Assembly (NCBI GenBank): GCA_038240335.1
Contig: JBBSDV010000149.1
Span: 1-8,281 of the forward strand
DNA: 8,281 bases
Direction: 5' to 3'
Origin: JBBSDV01 sp038240335
Lineage (GTDB): Bacteria; Chloroflexota; Dehalococcoidia; DSTF01; JACRBR01
The position numbers and the translations under genes were made by a program. Below the pieces are notes generated by a model, which was not told the origin of the DNA, did not search any database, and saw nothing but the letters and a program-made list of their open reading frames with translations. Of this stretch, positions 1 to 5,662 are shown in pieces. The stretch's first letter is position 1. Each line of letters starts with the position of its first letter.

Positions 1-2
1 AC

Positions 3-26
3 TTCACTCCGTTCATGTTCGAATAG
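3..26 (+). CDS. possible 3' end of an upstream gene (7 codons and stop)
   Basis: From base 3 the codons read Phe-Thr-Pro-Phe-Met-Phe-Glu followed by TAG at 24-26. The window opens inside this frame, so the rest of the gene, if real, lies outside. The stop falls 37 bp before the next gene on the same strand, a spacing that fits an operon. Seven codons are too few to assign any family, and the call rests only on context and plausible codon choice. Confidence 0.3.
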   Translation, partial: FTPFMFE

Positions 27-63
27 CGCTGCGTCGGTCGCGGACGCGGGAAAGGAAAAGACG

Positions 64-1176
64 ATGCCGACTGGCAAGGCGGCGGTGTTGCTCGGGCCGG
101 GCAAGGGGTTCGAGATACGGGAGTTCGAGGTGCCAACGCCGGAGCCGGGGGGCGTGGTCGTCAAGGTATCAATGGGCGGCATCTGCGGGTCGGATCTGCA
201 CATCTGGCGCGGCGACTCGCCGATGTTCGCTGCGATGGCAGGCAACGTCGCCGGCCACGAGATGACGGGGCGCGTGCACGCGCTCGGCGCAGGCGTAACG
301 ACGGACTCGCTCGGCCGGCCGCTGAAGGAAGGCGACCGGGTGGCGTACGCGTACTTCTATCCTTGCCACCGCTGCTACAACTGCAACAAGGGCGAGTTCG
401 CGACGTGCCCGAACAAGCTGATGAATATGGGGCCGAGCATCAGCAAGTTCAGCGGTGCGTATGGCGAGTATTACTACCTGAAGCCCGGCGGCTGGATCTT
501 CCACGTCCCCGACGAGGTGACGGACGAGATGGCGACGCCGGTGAACTGCGCGCTCTCGCAGGTGACGTACGGGCTGCAGAAGGCTGGCCTGCGGTACGGC
601 GACACCGTCGTGATCCAGGGCGCGGGCGGCCTCGGGCTCAACGCGATCGCGGTGGCGAAGGAGATGGGCGCCGATGCGGTGATCGCGATCGACGGCATCC
701 CGAACCGGCTCGCGCTGGCGACGAAGTTCGGGGCGGATGCGGTGATCGATCTGAACGAAGTAGCATCGCCGGCGGACCGGGTGGCGCGTGTCAAGCAGCT
801 GACATCGAACCGCGGCGCCGACATCGTCGTCGAGGTGGTCGGCGTGCCGGCGGTGATCCCGGAGGGGCTGCAAATGCTGCGAGATGGCGGTACGTATCTC
901 GAGATCGGCAACATCTCGTTCGGCCGCACGGTAGAGATTGATCCATCGCAGCTCGTGTGGGGATCGAAGCGCATCCAGGGTGTGATCATGTACGACCCGT
1001 GGGTGATCCCGGAGGCGCTCGACTTCCTCGTACACACGAAGAACAAGTACCCGCACCAGGATGTGATCTCGCATCAGTTCAAGCTCGAGAACATCAACGA
1101 GGCGTTCGAGAACAGCGAGTGGGCGCGCGAGGGCTCGACGACGAAGGTGAACCGAGCGTCGATCACGATGAATTAG
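64..1176 (+). CDS. zinc-dependent medium-chain alcohol dehydrogenase (MDR superfamily)
   Basis: A 370-residue NAD(P)-dependent dehydrogenase expected to oxidise an alcohol or polyol in the cytosol; the substrate cannot be read from the sequence. The N-terminal GroES-like domain carries catalytic zinc ligands C41 (motif GGICGSDLH), H65-E66 (GHEMTGR) and probably C162. The structural zinc loop is intact with C101, C104, C107 and C115. The Rossmann fold follows, with GAGGLG at 186-191 and an acidic D210 at the end of the second strand, which in this family favours NAD over NADP. Length is normal. A purine-rich ribosome site (GGAAAGG) sits just before the ATG, which supports this start. It could be cotranscribed with the preceding fragment and with the VOC gene 72 bp downstream. 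The family call is secure; gene names such as tdh or sorbitol dehydrogenase would be guesses. Confidence 0.93.
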   Translation: MPTGKAAVLLGPGKGFEIREFEVPTPEPGGVVVKVSMGGICGSDLHIWRGDSPMFAAMAGNVAGHEMTGRVHALGAGVTTDSLGRPLKEGDRVAYAYFYPCHRCYNCNKGEFATCPNKLMNMGPSISKFSGAYGEYYYLKPGGWIFHVPDEVTDEMATPVNCALSQVTYGLQKAGLRYGDTVVIQGAGGLGLNAIAVAKEMGADAVIAIDGIPNRLALATKFGADAVIDLNEVASPADRVARVKQLTSNRGADIVVEVVGVPAVIPEGLQMLRDGGTYLEIGNISFGRTVEIDPSQLVWGSKRIQGVIMYDPWVIPEALDFLVHTKNKYPHQDVISHQFKLENINEAFENSEWAREGSTTKVNRASITMN

Positions 1177-1183
1177 TTTGTGA

Positions 1184-1206
1184 TTTGTAGTTCGTTGTTT
1201 GTAGTT
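1184..1206 (+). repeat. short T/G-rich direct repeat between dehydrogenase and VOC genes
   Basis: TTTGTAGTT occurs at 1184-1192 and again at 1198-1206, inside a T/G-rich patch (1176-1210) that contrasts sharply with the GC-rich flanks. A related string, CGTAGTTCACAGTTT, lies after the VOC gene near 1632-1646. There is no clear hairpin. It may be a decayed intergenic repeat or a simple low-complexity spacer. Confidence 0.4.
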
Positions 1207-1248
1207 TTCCGCACACAGCATCGGCGATCGATGATGAACAGGTGGCCG

Positions 1249-1608
1249 ATGACGGTGACGTTTCTTGGTGCGCGGCCGAATCTTCCGGCTAAGGACGTTG
1301 CGACGAGTGCGGCATTCTATCGGGACGTGCTCGGCTTTACGATCGAGGCGACGATGGGCGAGCCGCCGTCGTTCGCGATCCTCCGGCGCGGCGGTGCGGA
1401 GATCGTTCTGCTGGCCGACGAACGGCCGGCGGTGTCGGGCTGCTACATCTACGTGAAGGGCGTCGACGAGATCCACGACGCGCTCGCGGCCAAGGGCGTA
1501 GGTGTGGTCGTTGCGCTGCAATCGTATCCGTGGGGCACGCGCGACTTCGTGATCGAGGATCTTGATGGCCACCGAATCGCGATAGGCGAGCGCGTCGGAA
1601 CGACGTAG
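1249..1608 (+). CDS. VOC superfamily protein (glyoxalase / bleomycin-resistance-like)
   Basis: A 119-residue protein with one full set of paired beta-alpha-beta-beta-beta modules. Diagnostic stretches are NLPAKDVATSAAFYRDVLGF at 11-30, the EIVLL strand at 51-55, YIYVKGVDEIHDAL at 66-79, and the closing strand RDFVIEDLDGHRIAIGE at 98-114. The usual first-strand metal-binding His is not present (Pro10/Asn11 stand there), while Glu51 and Glu114 remain. This pattern is closer to bleomycin-resistance or uncharacterised VOC proteins than to active glyoxalase I. In-frame upstream ATGs at 1231 and 1234 add only six or five residues and lack a ribosome site; the ATG at 1249 has AGGTGG before it, but with only 3 nt of spacing, so the start is uncertain. 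Its role is unknown; it may be cotranscribed with the dehydrogenase. Confidence 0.85.
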   Translation: MTVTFLGARPNLPAKDVATSAAFYRDVLGFTIEATMGEPPSFAILRRGGAEIVLLADERPAVSGCYIYVKGVDEIHDALAAKGVGVVVALQSYPWGTRDFVIEDLDGHRIAIGERVGTT

Positions 1609-1711
1609 CTCATCGCTTGGAGATCGCCGGTCGTAGTTCACAGTTTCATGATGGGTGCGACGAGTGCACGGCAAGGACGTGAGCTTTGCGCCGCAGTCTT
1701 TCGCTCGCTCC

Positions 1712-2695
1712 TTATTGGGCGCGGGGGGTGAAGACGTCGTTGAGGGCATCGCCGAGCAGGTTGAACGCGAAGATCAGCGACGCAACGACGACGGCGGGAA
1801 CCAGGAGCAGCTGCGGGTGATTGCGGAGGACCGCTGCGGTTGATCCGTCGGTGATGAGGGCACCAAAGCTGGCGTGCGGCGGCTGGATGCCGACGCCGAG
1901 GAAGGTCAGCGCGATCTCGGAGCCGGCGACGGCGCCGAGTGACGCCGACACGCTAACAATGACGAGCGGCATCACATTCGGCAGGATGTGCGTGAACAGT
2001 ACGCGCTTCGTGGACGCGCCGCTCGCTTCGGCGGCGAGCACGTACTCGGAGCCACGTAGCGTTAGCGTCTGCGAGCGGATCAGGCGCGCATAACCGACCC
2101 AACCGAACAGCGACAGCACCGAGAAGATCAGGAAGAAGTCGGCGAAGCCGGACGACGTGAGGCCGTGCCAGTGAACGCCATCCTCGAAGTGAGCGATTGC
2201 GCGGACGACGCGTGGCCGCAGGGTGGCATTGATCAGGACGAGCATCGGCAAGCCGGGCAGCGACGCGAGGATCTCGCCGACGCGGTTGATCGCGGCGTCG
2301 ATCAGGCCGCGACGGTAGCCCGCGACCATACCCAGCGTGAGGGGCAGGACGACGCTGCCGGCGAGCACAGTGGCGAGCGTGACGATGACGGTGGTCCGAG
2401 CAGCGTAGATGTTACGGCTTAGGGTGTCGCGGCCGTTGCGATCGGTGCCGAATGGGTGCGACACCGACGGGCCGTGGAACGAGAGGTCGAGGTTTGACTC
2501 GGAGTATCCGTACGGCGCGATGAGCGGTGCGGCGAGACCAACCGTATAAAACGCCGCTATGACGACAAGACAACCGACTGCGATCCTCTTTCGCAGGAGG
2601 CGGCGGAACGCGCGGCCCCAAAGGCTCTCGCTGCGGCCGAGCGCATAGCCTTCGGCGGCGGCGAGGGCTTCACTGGCGGACGCGTCGATCGTCAC
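1712..2695 (-). CDS. peptide/nickel-type ABC transporter permease, DppC/OppC family
   Basis: A 327-residue inner-membrane permease, second of two in an importer for a peptide-like or similar solute. A cytoplasmic N-terminal tail (1-35) leads to the first membrane helix (about 38-60). The family signature FGTDRNGRDTLSRNIYAAR is at 82-100. Further helices lie near 102-125, 140-157, 186-205, 242-267 and 297-315. The EAA coupling motif (AAEASGAS to HILPN, about 221-240) that contacts the ATPase is intact, and the typical ending GDALNDVFTPR is present. A hydrophilic His/Trp-containing stretch at about 158-184 looks longer than usual. The start is GTG, overlapping the upstream permease stop by 4 bp (GTGA), with GGAGG six bases before it, so translation is coupled. 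No ATPase gene follows; the next gene is convergent. Confidence 0.93.
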   Translation of the reverse strand: MTIDASASEALAAAEGYALGRSESLWGRAFRRLLRKRIAVGCLVVIAAFYTVGLAAPLIAPYGYSESNLDLSFHGPSVSHPFGTDRNGRDTLSRNIYAARTTVIVTLATVLAGSVVLPLTLGMVAGYRRGLIDAAINRVGEILASLPGLPMLVLINATLRPRVVRAIAHFEDGVHWHGLTSSGFADFFLIFSVLSLFGWVGYARLIRSQTLTLRGSEYVLAAEASGASTKRVLFTHILPNVMPLVIVSVSASLGAVAGSEIALTFLGVGIQPPHASFGALITDGSTAAVLRNHPQLLLVPAVVVASLIFAFNLLGDALNDVFTPRAQ

Positions 2696-3648
2696 TTTCC
2701 GCCTCCATTGATACGGATGCGGGGATCGACGACGGCGAGAACGAGATCGACGGCGAGATTCGCGAGCACGAAGAGCGTTGTGATCAGCAGGACGATCGTG
2801 AGCAAAACGTTGTAGTCGCGGCCGTTCACGGACTCGAACGTGAAGCGTCCGATGCCGGGGATGCCGAGGATCGTCTCGGTGAAGAACGCGCCCTCGATCA
2901 GGCCGACGAGCGACAGACCGATCACCGTCGTCATCACGGGAACGACGGAGTTGCGCACGACGTGACGGGTGACGACGGTGTACTCGCCGAGCCCCTTGGA
3001 GCGGGCGGTGCGGACGAAGTCTTCACGAAGTGTCTCGAGCGTCGTGACGCGCGCCAGCCGGGCGATGCCGGCGATACCGGGCAGTGAGATCGCGAGCGTC
3101 GGAATGATCATCGACTTCGAGAACAGACCATCGAAGCCGCCATTTGGCAACCAATGCAGCTTCTCGGCGAATACTAGCACGAGTATCGGCACGGTGACGA
3201 GCACGGGGATCGACTGGAAGAACAGGAAGACGCTGATTAAGAACGGATCGCGCCACGTGCCTTGTTTAAGCGCGGCATAGACGCCAACGGGGATGCCGAT
3301 CAGGAACTCAAGGATGAATGCGTAGAGGCCCAGACGTGCCGACACCCAGATCTTGGGGCCGATGATCTCGGGAATTGAGCGATCACGGAAGCGAAAACTG
3401 ACGCCGAAGTCGCCGTGAAGGACGACGTCCTTGAGCCAGATGCCGTACTGCTCGACGATCGGCTTGTCGAGGCCGTACTTGTGGCGCACGCGATCGAACG
3501 CTTCCTGATCGCGATACTGCCCCGAGTAGACGCTGATCGGATCGCCGGGACCCCAGCGGGTGACGTAGAAGGTCGCGAACGAAACGATCAGCAGCGTAAT
3601 GGGCAGAAAGAGGAGACGGCGCAGAACGTAGCCGCCGAGTCCGTCCAT
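2692..3648 (-). CDS. peptide/nickel-type ABC transporter permease, DppB/OppB family
   Basis: A 318-residue inner-membrane permease, partner of the DppC-type subunit. It opens with the typical YVLRRLLFLPITLLIVSFAT helix (7-26), then the WGPGDP loop (32-37). The extracytoplasmic segment contains the YGLDKPIVEQYGIWLKDVV block (58-76) and GDFGVSF (79-85), both hallmarks of the family. Helices follow near 103-127, 137-162, 180-197, 236-258 and 281-305. The EAA coupling loop is at about 210-232 (DFVRTARSKGLGEY), followed by GIPGIGR (262-268) and the DPRIR ending. The ATG has GAGG seven bases upstream. The gene begins 26 bp after the binding-protein stop, so it is second in the operon. Length and motifs are normal; substrate cannot be assigned. 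Confidence 0.94.
   Translation of the reverse strand: MDGLGGYVLRRLLFLPITLLIVSFATFYVTRWGPGDPISVYSGQYRDQEAFDRVRHKYGLDKPIVEQYGIWLKDVVLHGDFGVSFRFRDRSIPEIIGPKIWVSARLGLYAFILEFLIGIPVGVYAALKQGTWRDPFLISVFLFFQSIPVLVTVPILVLVFAEKLHWLPNGGFDGLFSKSMIIPTLAISLPGIAGIARLARVTTLETLREDFVRTARSKGLGEYTVVTRHVVRNSVVPVMTTVIGLSLVGLIEGAFFTETILGIPGIGRFTFESVNGRDYNVLLTIVLLITTLFVLANLAVDLVLAVVDPRIRINGGGK
2702..2706 (-). promoter_or_regulatory. ribosome binding site fixing the GTG start of the DppC-type permease
   Basis: On the minus strand GGAGG is followed by the six bases CGGAAA and then GTG. It lies inside the last codons of the upstream permease gene, which supports the non-ATG start and the 4-bp overlap. Confidence 0.8.
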
Positions 3649-3659
3649 GTCCCCGCCTC

Positions 3660-3672
3660 AGCGCCGCGCGCT
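3660..3672 (-). promoter_or_regulatory. small intercistronic hairpin between binding protein and permease
   Basis: The minus-strand transcript reads AGCGC-GCG-GCGCT, a 5-bp GC-rich stem with a 3-nt loop. It fills the 26-nt gap between the binding-protein stop codon and the ribosome site of the permease. In ABC importer operons, hairpins here often protect the upstream message or lower downstream expression, since binding protein is needed in excess. No U tract follows, so it is not a classical terminator. The function is inferred. Confidence 0.4.
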
Positions 3673-3674
3673 TG

Positions 3675-5348
3675 CTATCGGTTCACGACGACGTCACGGA
3701 AGCGCTCGAGCGTGACCGGCGAGAACTCGAAGTTCTTGACGTATGGCTTGATCAGCGCGTGCGTCGTGTCGAAGAACATTGGCATCCAGACCGCGTCCTT
3801 CAGTAGCGTCACTTCGACATCGCGGTAGATCGCGAGGCGCTTCTCGGTGTCCTGCTCGGTGCGTGCCTGGACGAGCTTTTGGTCGATCGCATCGTTCGAG
3901 TAGCGGGAGTTGTTTTGCTTGCTCTTGCTGTAGAAGAGGATGTCGAGAATGTCTTCAGGATCGGGATAGTCCATGATCCAGCCGAGGTGGAACATCTGGT
4001 AGCGGCCAGCGTCGATATCGCCGAAGAATGTGCCGGATTCCGCCTGCTGGATCTTGACCTCGATGCCGAGGTTCTTCTTCCAATCGGCGACGATCGCCTC
4101 TTCGGTCGGACCGACCGTTGCTCCTGCGCCGCTCTCGGCGAGCGTAATGTCGGGCATGTTGTTCGCGTACTTCGATTCGGAGAGCAGGCGCTTCGCTTCG
4201 ACGGGATCGAAGGCGTAGGTCTTGTCGTCGTCTGTGTGGCCGGGGACGCCGGGGGCGAGCAGTCCGTTCGCTACGGGGATGGCGCCTTTGAGGATGACCT
4301 CGGCGATCTTCTTGCGGTCGACGGCCATGGCGAACGCCTTGCGGACGTTCGGGTCATCAAAGGGGGCGGAGTTCGTGTTGAAGCCGATGTAGTCGACCGA
4401 CTGGCGGGAGGAGGTTACGTACTCCTTGTTGAGCTTGTCCGTCGGATCCTGAATGCGATCGAGGTCATCGAGGCCGACGCCGGTGATATCGATCGTGTTG
4501 TCCTCGTAGGCGACGAGCGACGAGCCGCCCGCGAGGTCGTAACTGACGGTCTTAAGTTTCGGAGCGCCGAGCACGTTTTTGTCGTACGCCTCAAGCGTGA
4601 TCTTCTCACCGAGCTTCCACTCTTTGAGCTTGTACGGGCCCGTGCCATTTGGCTTCTGCGTCCAGCGCTTCGGGTTCGATTGGATCTGCTTCTTATCGAC
4701 GAGGTACGCCGTCGGATACGTGAGCTTGTAGAGGAAATAGGGCTTTGCGTCGTCGATCGTAACCGCGATTGTTGCGTCGTCGACGATCTTGAGGCCGCTG
4801 ATCTCGGCGGCGCGGCCGCGTGAGACGTCCTTCGCGCCAACGATGTCGCCAAGGAAGTTTTCGGCGGTGACGGAGCCAGTGTCGGGGCTCAGCGCGCGCT
4901 CCAATGAGTACTTCACATCATCGGCAGTGACGGGCCGGCCATCCTGGTAGGTTGCGTTCTTGTTGATGTGGAAGGTGTAGGTCTTTCCGTCCGGACTGAC
5001 GTCCCAGCTCTGCGCGACATCGGGCTGGATCTTCAGGTCCTTGTCGAGGCGGACGAGGCCGGAGAAGATTTCCACGATGTACAACGCGGAGCCGGCATCC
5101 TGCGCGACGGCCGGATCGAGCACGAGCGGGTCATCGCCGCGGAGGCGGAGCTCGCCGGATGCGCTTGAGCCGCTACCGCCCGGCGTCGAGCTCGACGCAG
5201 TGCTCGACGACGATGGTGTGTCCGACGACTGGGCAGACGTGTCCTTATTGTCGCTGCCGCCGCGGGAGAAGTAGATCAACGCGCCAGCGAGGGCGATGAT
5301 CAGGACGGCGGCGACACCCAGAATCGTCAGCGTGAGCTTGTTGCTCAT
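3675..5348 (-). CDS. ABC transporter substrate-binding protein, family 5 (peptide/oligopeptide type)
   Basis: A 557-residue extracytoplasmic receptor that captures a peptide or similar solute for the adjoining permeases. The N-terminus has Lys4, then a hydrophobic helix (about 6-27), then a Ser/Gly/Thr-rich linker (about 31-65), then the binding domain. Family-5 landmarks are AQSWDVSPDGKTYTFHINKN (112-131), the VTADDVKYSLERAL stretch (140-153), NGTGPYKLKEW (234-244), NVRKAFAMAVDRKKIAEVIL (334-353) and GWIMDYPDPEDIL (456-468). There is no cysteine anywhere, so no lipobox; it appears tethered by an uncleaved helix or released by a signal peptidase, not lipid-anchored. The in-frame ATG at 5429 would add 27 basic, non-signal-like residues; the ATG at 5348 has AGAGG six bases upstream and gives a proper export sequence. 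It is first in the operon. Ligand specificity is unknown. Confidence 0.94.
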   Translation of the reverse strand: MSNKLTLTILGVAAVLIIALAGALIYFSRGGSDNKDTSAQSSDTPSSSSTASSSTPGGSGSSASGELRLRGDDPLVLDPAVAQDAGSALYIVEIFSGLVRLDKDLKIQPDVAQSWDVSPDGKTYTFHINKNATYQDGRPVTADDVKYSLERALSPDTGSVTAENFLGDIVGAKDVSRGRAAEISGLKIVDDATIAVTIDDAKPYFLYKLTYPTAYLVDKKQIQSNPKRWTQKPNGTGPYKLKEWKLGEKITLEAYDKNVLGAPKLKTVSYDLAGGSSLVAYEDNTIDITGVGLDDLDRIQDPTDKLNKEYVTSSRQSVDYIGFNTNSAPFDDPNVRKAFAMAVDRKKIAEVILKGAIPVANGLLAPGVPGHTDDDKTYAFDPVEAKRLLSESKYANNMPDITLAESGAGATVGPTEEAIVADWKKNLGIEVKIQQAESGTFFGDIDAGRYQMFHLGWIMDYPDPEDILDILFYSKSKQNNSRYSNDAIDQKLVQARTEQDTEKRLAIYRDVEVTLLKDAVWMPMFFDTTHALIKPYVKNFEFSPVTLERFRDVVVNR

Positions 5349-5352
5349 CAAG

Positions 5353-5360
5353 TTCCTCTC
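5353..5360 (-). promoter_or_regulatory. ribosome binding site fixing the start of the binding protein
   Basis: On the minus strand GAGAGGAA is followed by CTTG and then ATG at 5348. It decides for the shorter protein that begins MSNKLT, against the upstream in-frame ATG at 5429. Confidence 0.75.
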
Positions 5361-5390
5361 GTTCTCGCGCCTCGGGCGCGACGTCCACGG

Positions 5391-5399
5391 ATGATAGCA
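5391..5399 (-). promoter_or_regulatory. candidate extended -10 element for the importer operon
   Basis: The minus strand reads TGCTATCAT, matching the TGnTATAAT extended -10 consensus at all but one defined position. It would start transcription about 36 nt before the binding-protein ATG. The -35 position (near 5414-5419, TGTACC) is a poor match, which extended -10 promoters tolerate. Confidence 0.45.
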
Positions 5400-5517
5400 A
5401 AGGGCCGATCGGCGGTACAGAATCCGCATGTTGTATGCGATTGCGGCAATCCGCGTTCCCGATCTCGATCGAATCTACGCTTGCCGGAACGGCACAGACT
5501 CAATGACGAGCGCTCCT

Positions 5518-5533
5518 AACGGGCATGCCCGTT
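5518..5533. promoter_or_regulatory. perfect 16-bp palindrome, candidate operator
   Basis: AACGGGCATGCCCGTT is identical to its reverse complement over all 16 bases. It lies about 130 bp from each flanking start codon, in the middle of the divergent region, where a single dimeric regulator could act on both units. The protein that would bind is not encoded in the window as far as I can see. Confidence 0.5.
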
Positions 5534-5562
5534 CTGCGTTCGTCCTCGCTCGTTCGATCGGC

Positions 5563-5578
5563 GGCGAGTAGACTCGCC
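5563..5578. promoter_or_regulatory. near-perfect 16-bp palindrome, candidate operator
   Basis: GGCGAGTAGACTCGCC has two 7-base arms (GGCGAGT and ACTCGCC) around a central AG. It falls where the -35 region of the candidate sucD promoter would sit, a placement typical of repressor sites. As RNA, a 2-nt loop is too tight for the full hairpin, so a DNA-binding role is likelier. Confidence 0.42.
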
Positions 5579-5593
5579 TCAGAAACGCGGTGC

Positions 5594-5602
5594 TGCTACG
5601 AT
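5594..5602 (+). promoter_or_regulatory. candidate extended -10 element for sucD
   Basis: TGCTACGAT keeps the TGn extension and four of six -10 bases. It would give a leader of about 55 nt before the sucD ATG. No good -35 hexamer is seen 16-18 bp upstream. It shares the TGCTAnnAT pattern with the element facing the other way. Confidence 0.33.
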
Positions 5603-5652
5603 CCCGGGCGTGCGGCCGACCGTGGTGGTGCGCACCGACGATGATGCCAGTC

Positions 5653-5657
5653 AGGAG
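5653..5657 (+). promoter_or_regulatory. sucD: ribosome binding site fixing the sucD start
   Basis: AGGAG lies five bases before the ATG at 5663. A competing GTG at 5657 would overlap this site, so the ATG is preferred. Confidence 0.8.
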
Positions 5658-5662
5658 TGCCG

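Larger units (their letters stand above)
5349..5662. promoter_or_regulatory. divergent intergenic region between the importer operon and sucD
   Basis: This stretch of 314 bp has no convincing gene on either strand and must carry the promoters for both flanking units. Besides the elements listed separately, it holds GATTGC-G-GCAATC (5439-5451, 6-bp arms), GCAT-GTTGT-ATGC (5426-5438) and two copies of AATCCGC (5421-5427 and 5448-5454), all clustered upstream of the importer's predicted -10. Such symmetric sites suit dimeric regulators, but none matches a binding site that I can name. Confidence 0.7.

Noticed and set aside
1609..1711. A bidirectional terminator in the tail-to-tail gap between the VOC and DppC-type genes
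   Set aside because: Only a tiny TGCG-C-CGCA symmetry was found near 1687-1695, with no usable stem-loop or U tract.
169..1749. A 526-codon stop-free stretch on the minus strand, antisense to the dehydrogenase and VOC genes
   Set aside because: Its translation is Arg/His/Asp-rich with no recognisable domain, the expected shadow of GC-rich coding DNA. The plus strand has complete motifs in both genes.
3879..4823. A 314-codon plus-strand open frame inside the binding-protein gene
   Set aside because: It mirrors the minus-strand codons (Val/Asp/Glu-rich), has no ribosome site or family resemblance, and the opposite strand encodes a clear family-5 binding protein.
5349..5429. An N-terminal extension of the binding protein to the ATG at 5429
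   Set aside because: The added 27 residues are basic and would bury the export helix; the ATG at 5348 has a proper ribosome site.
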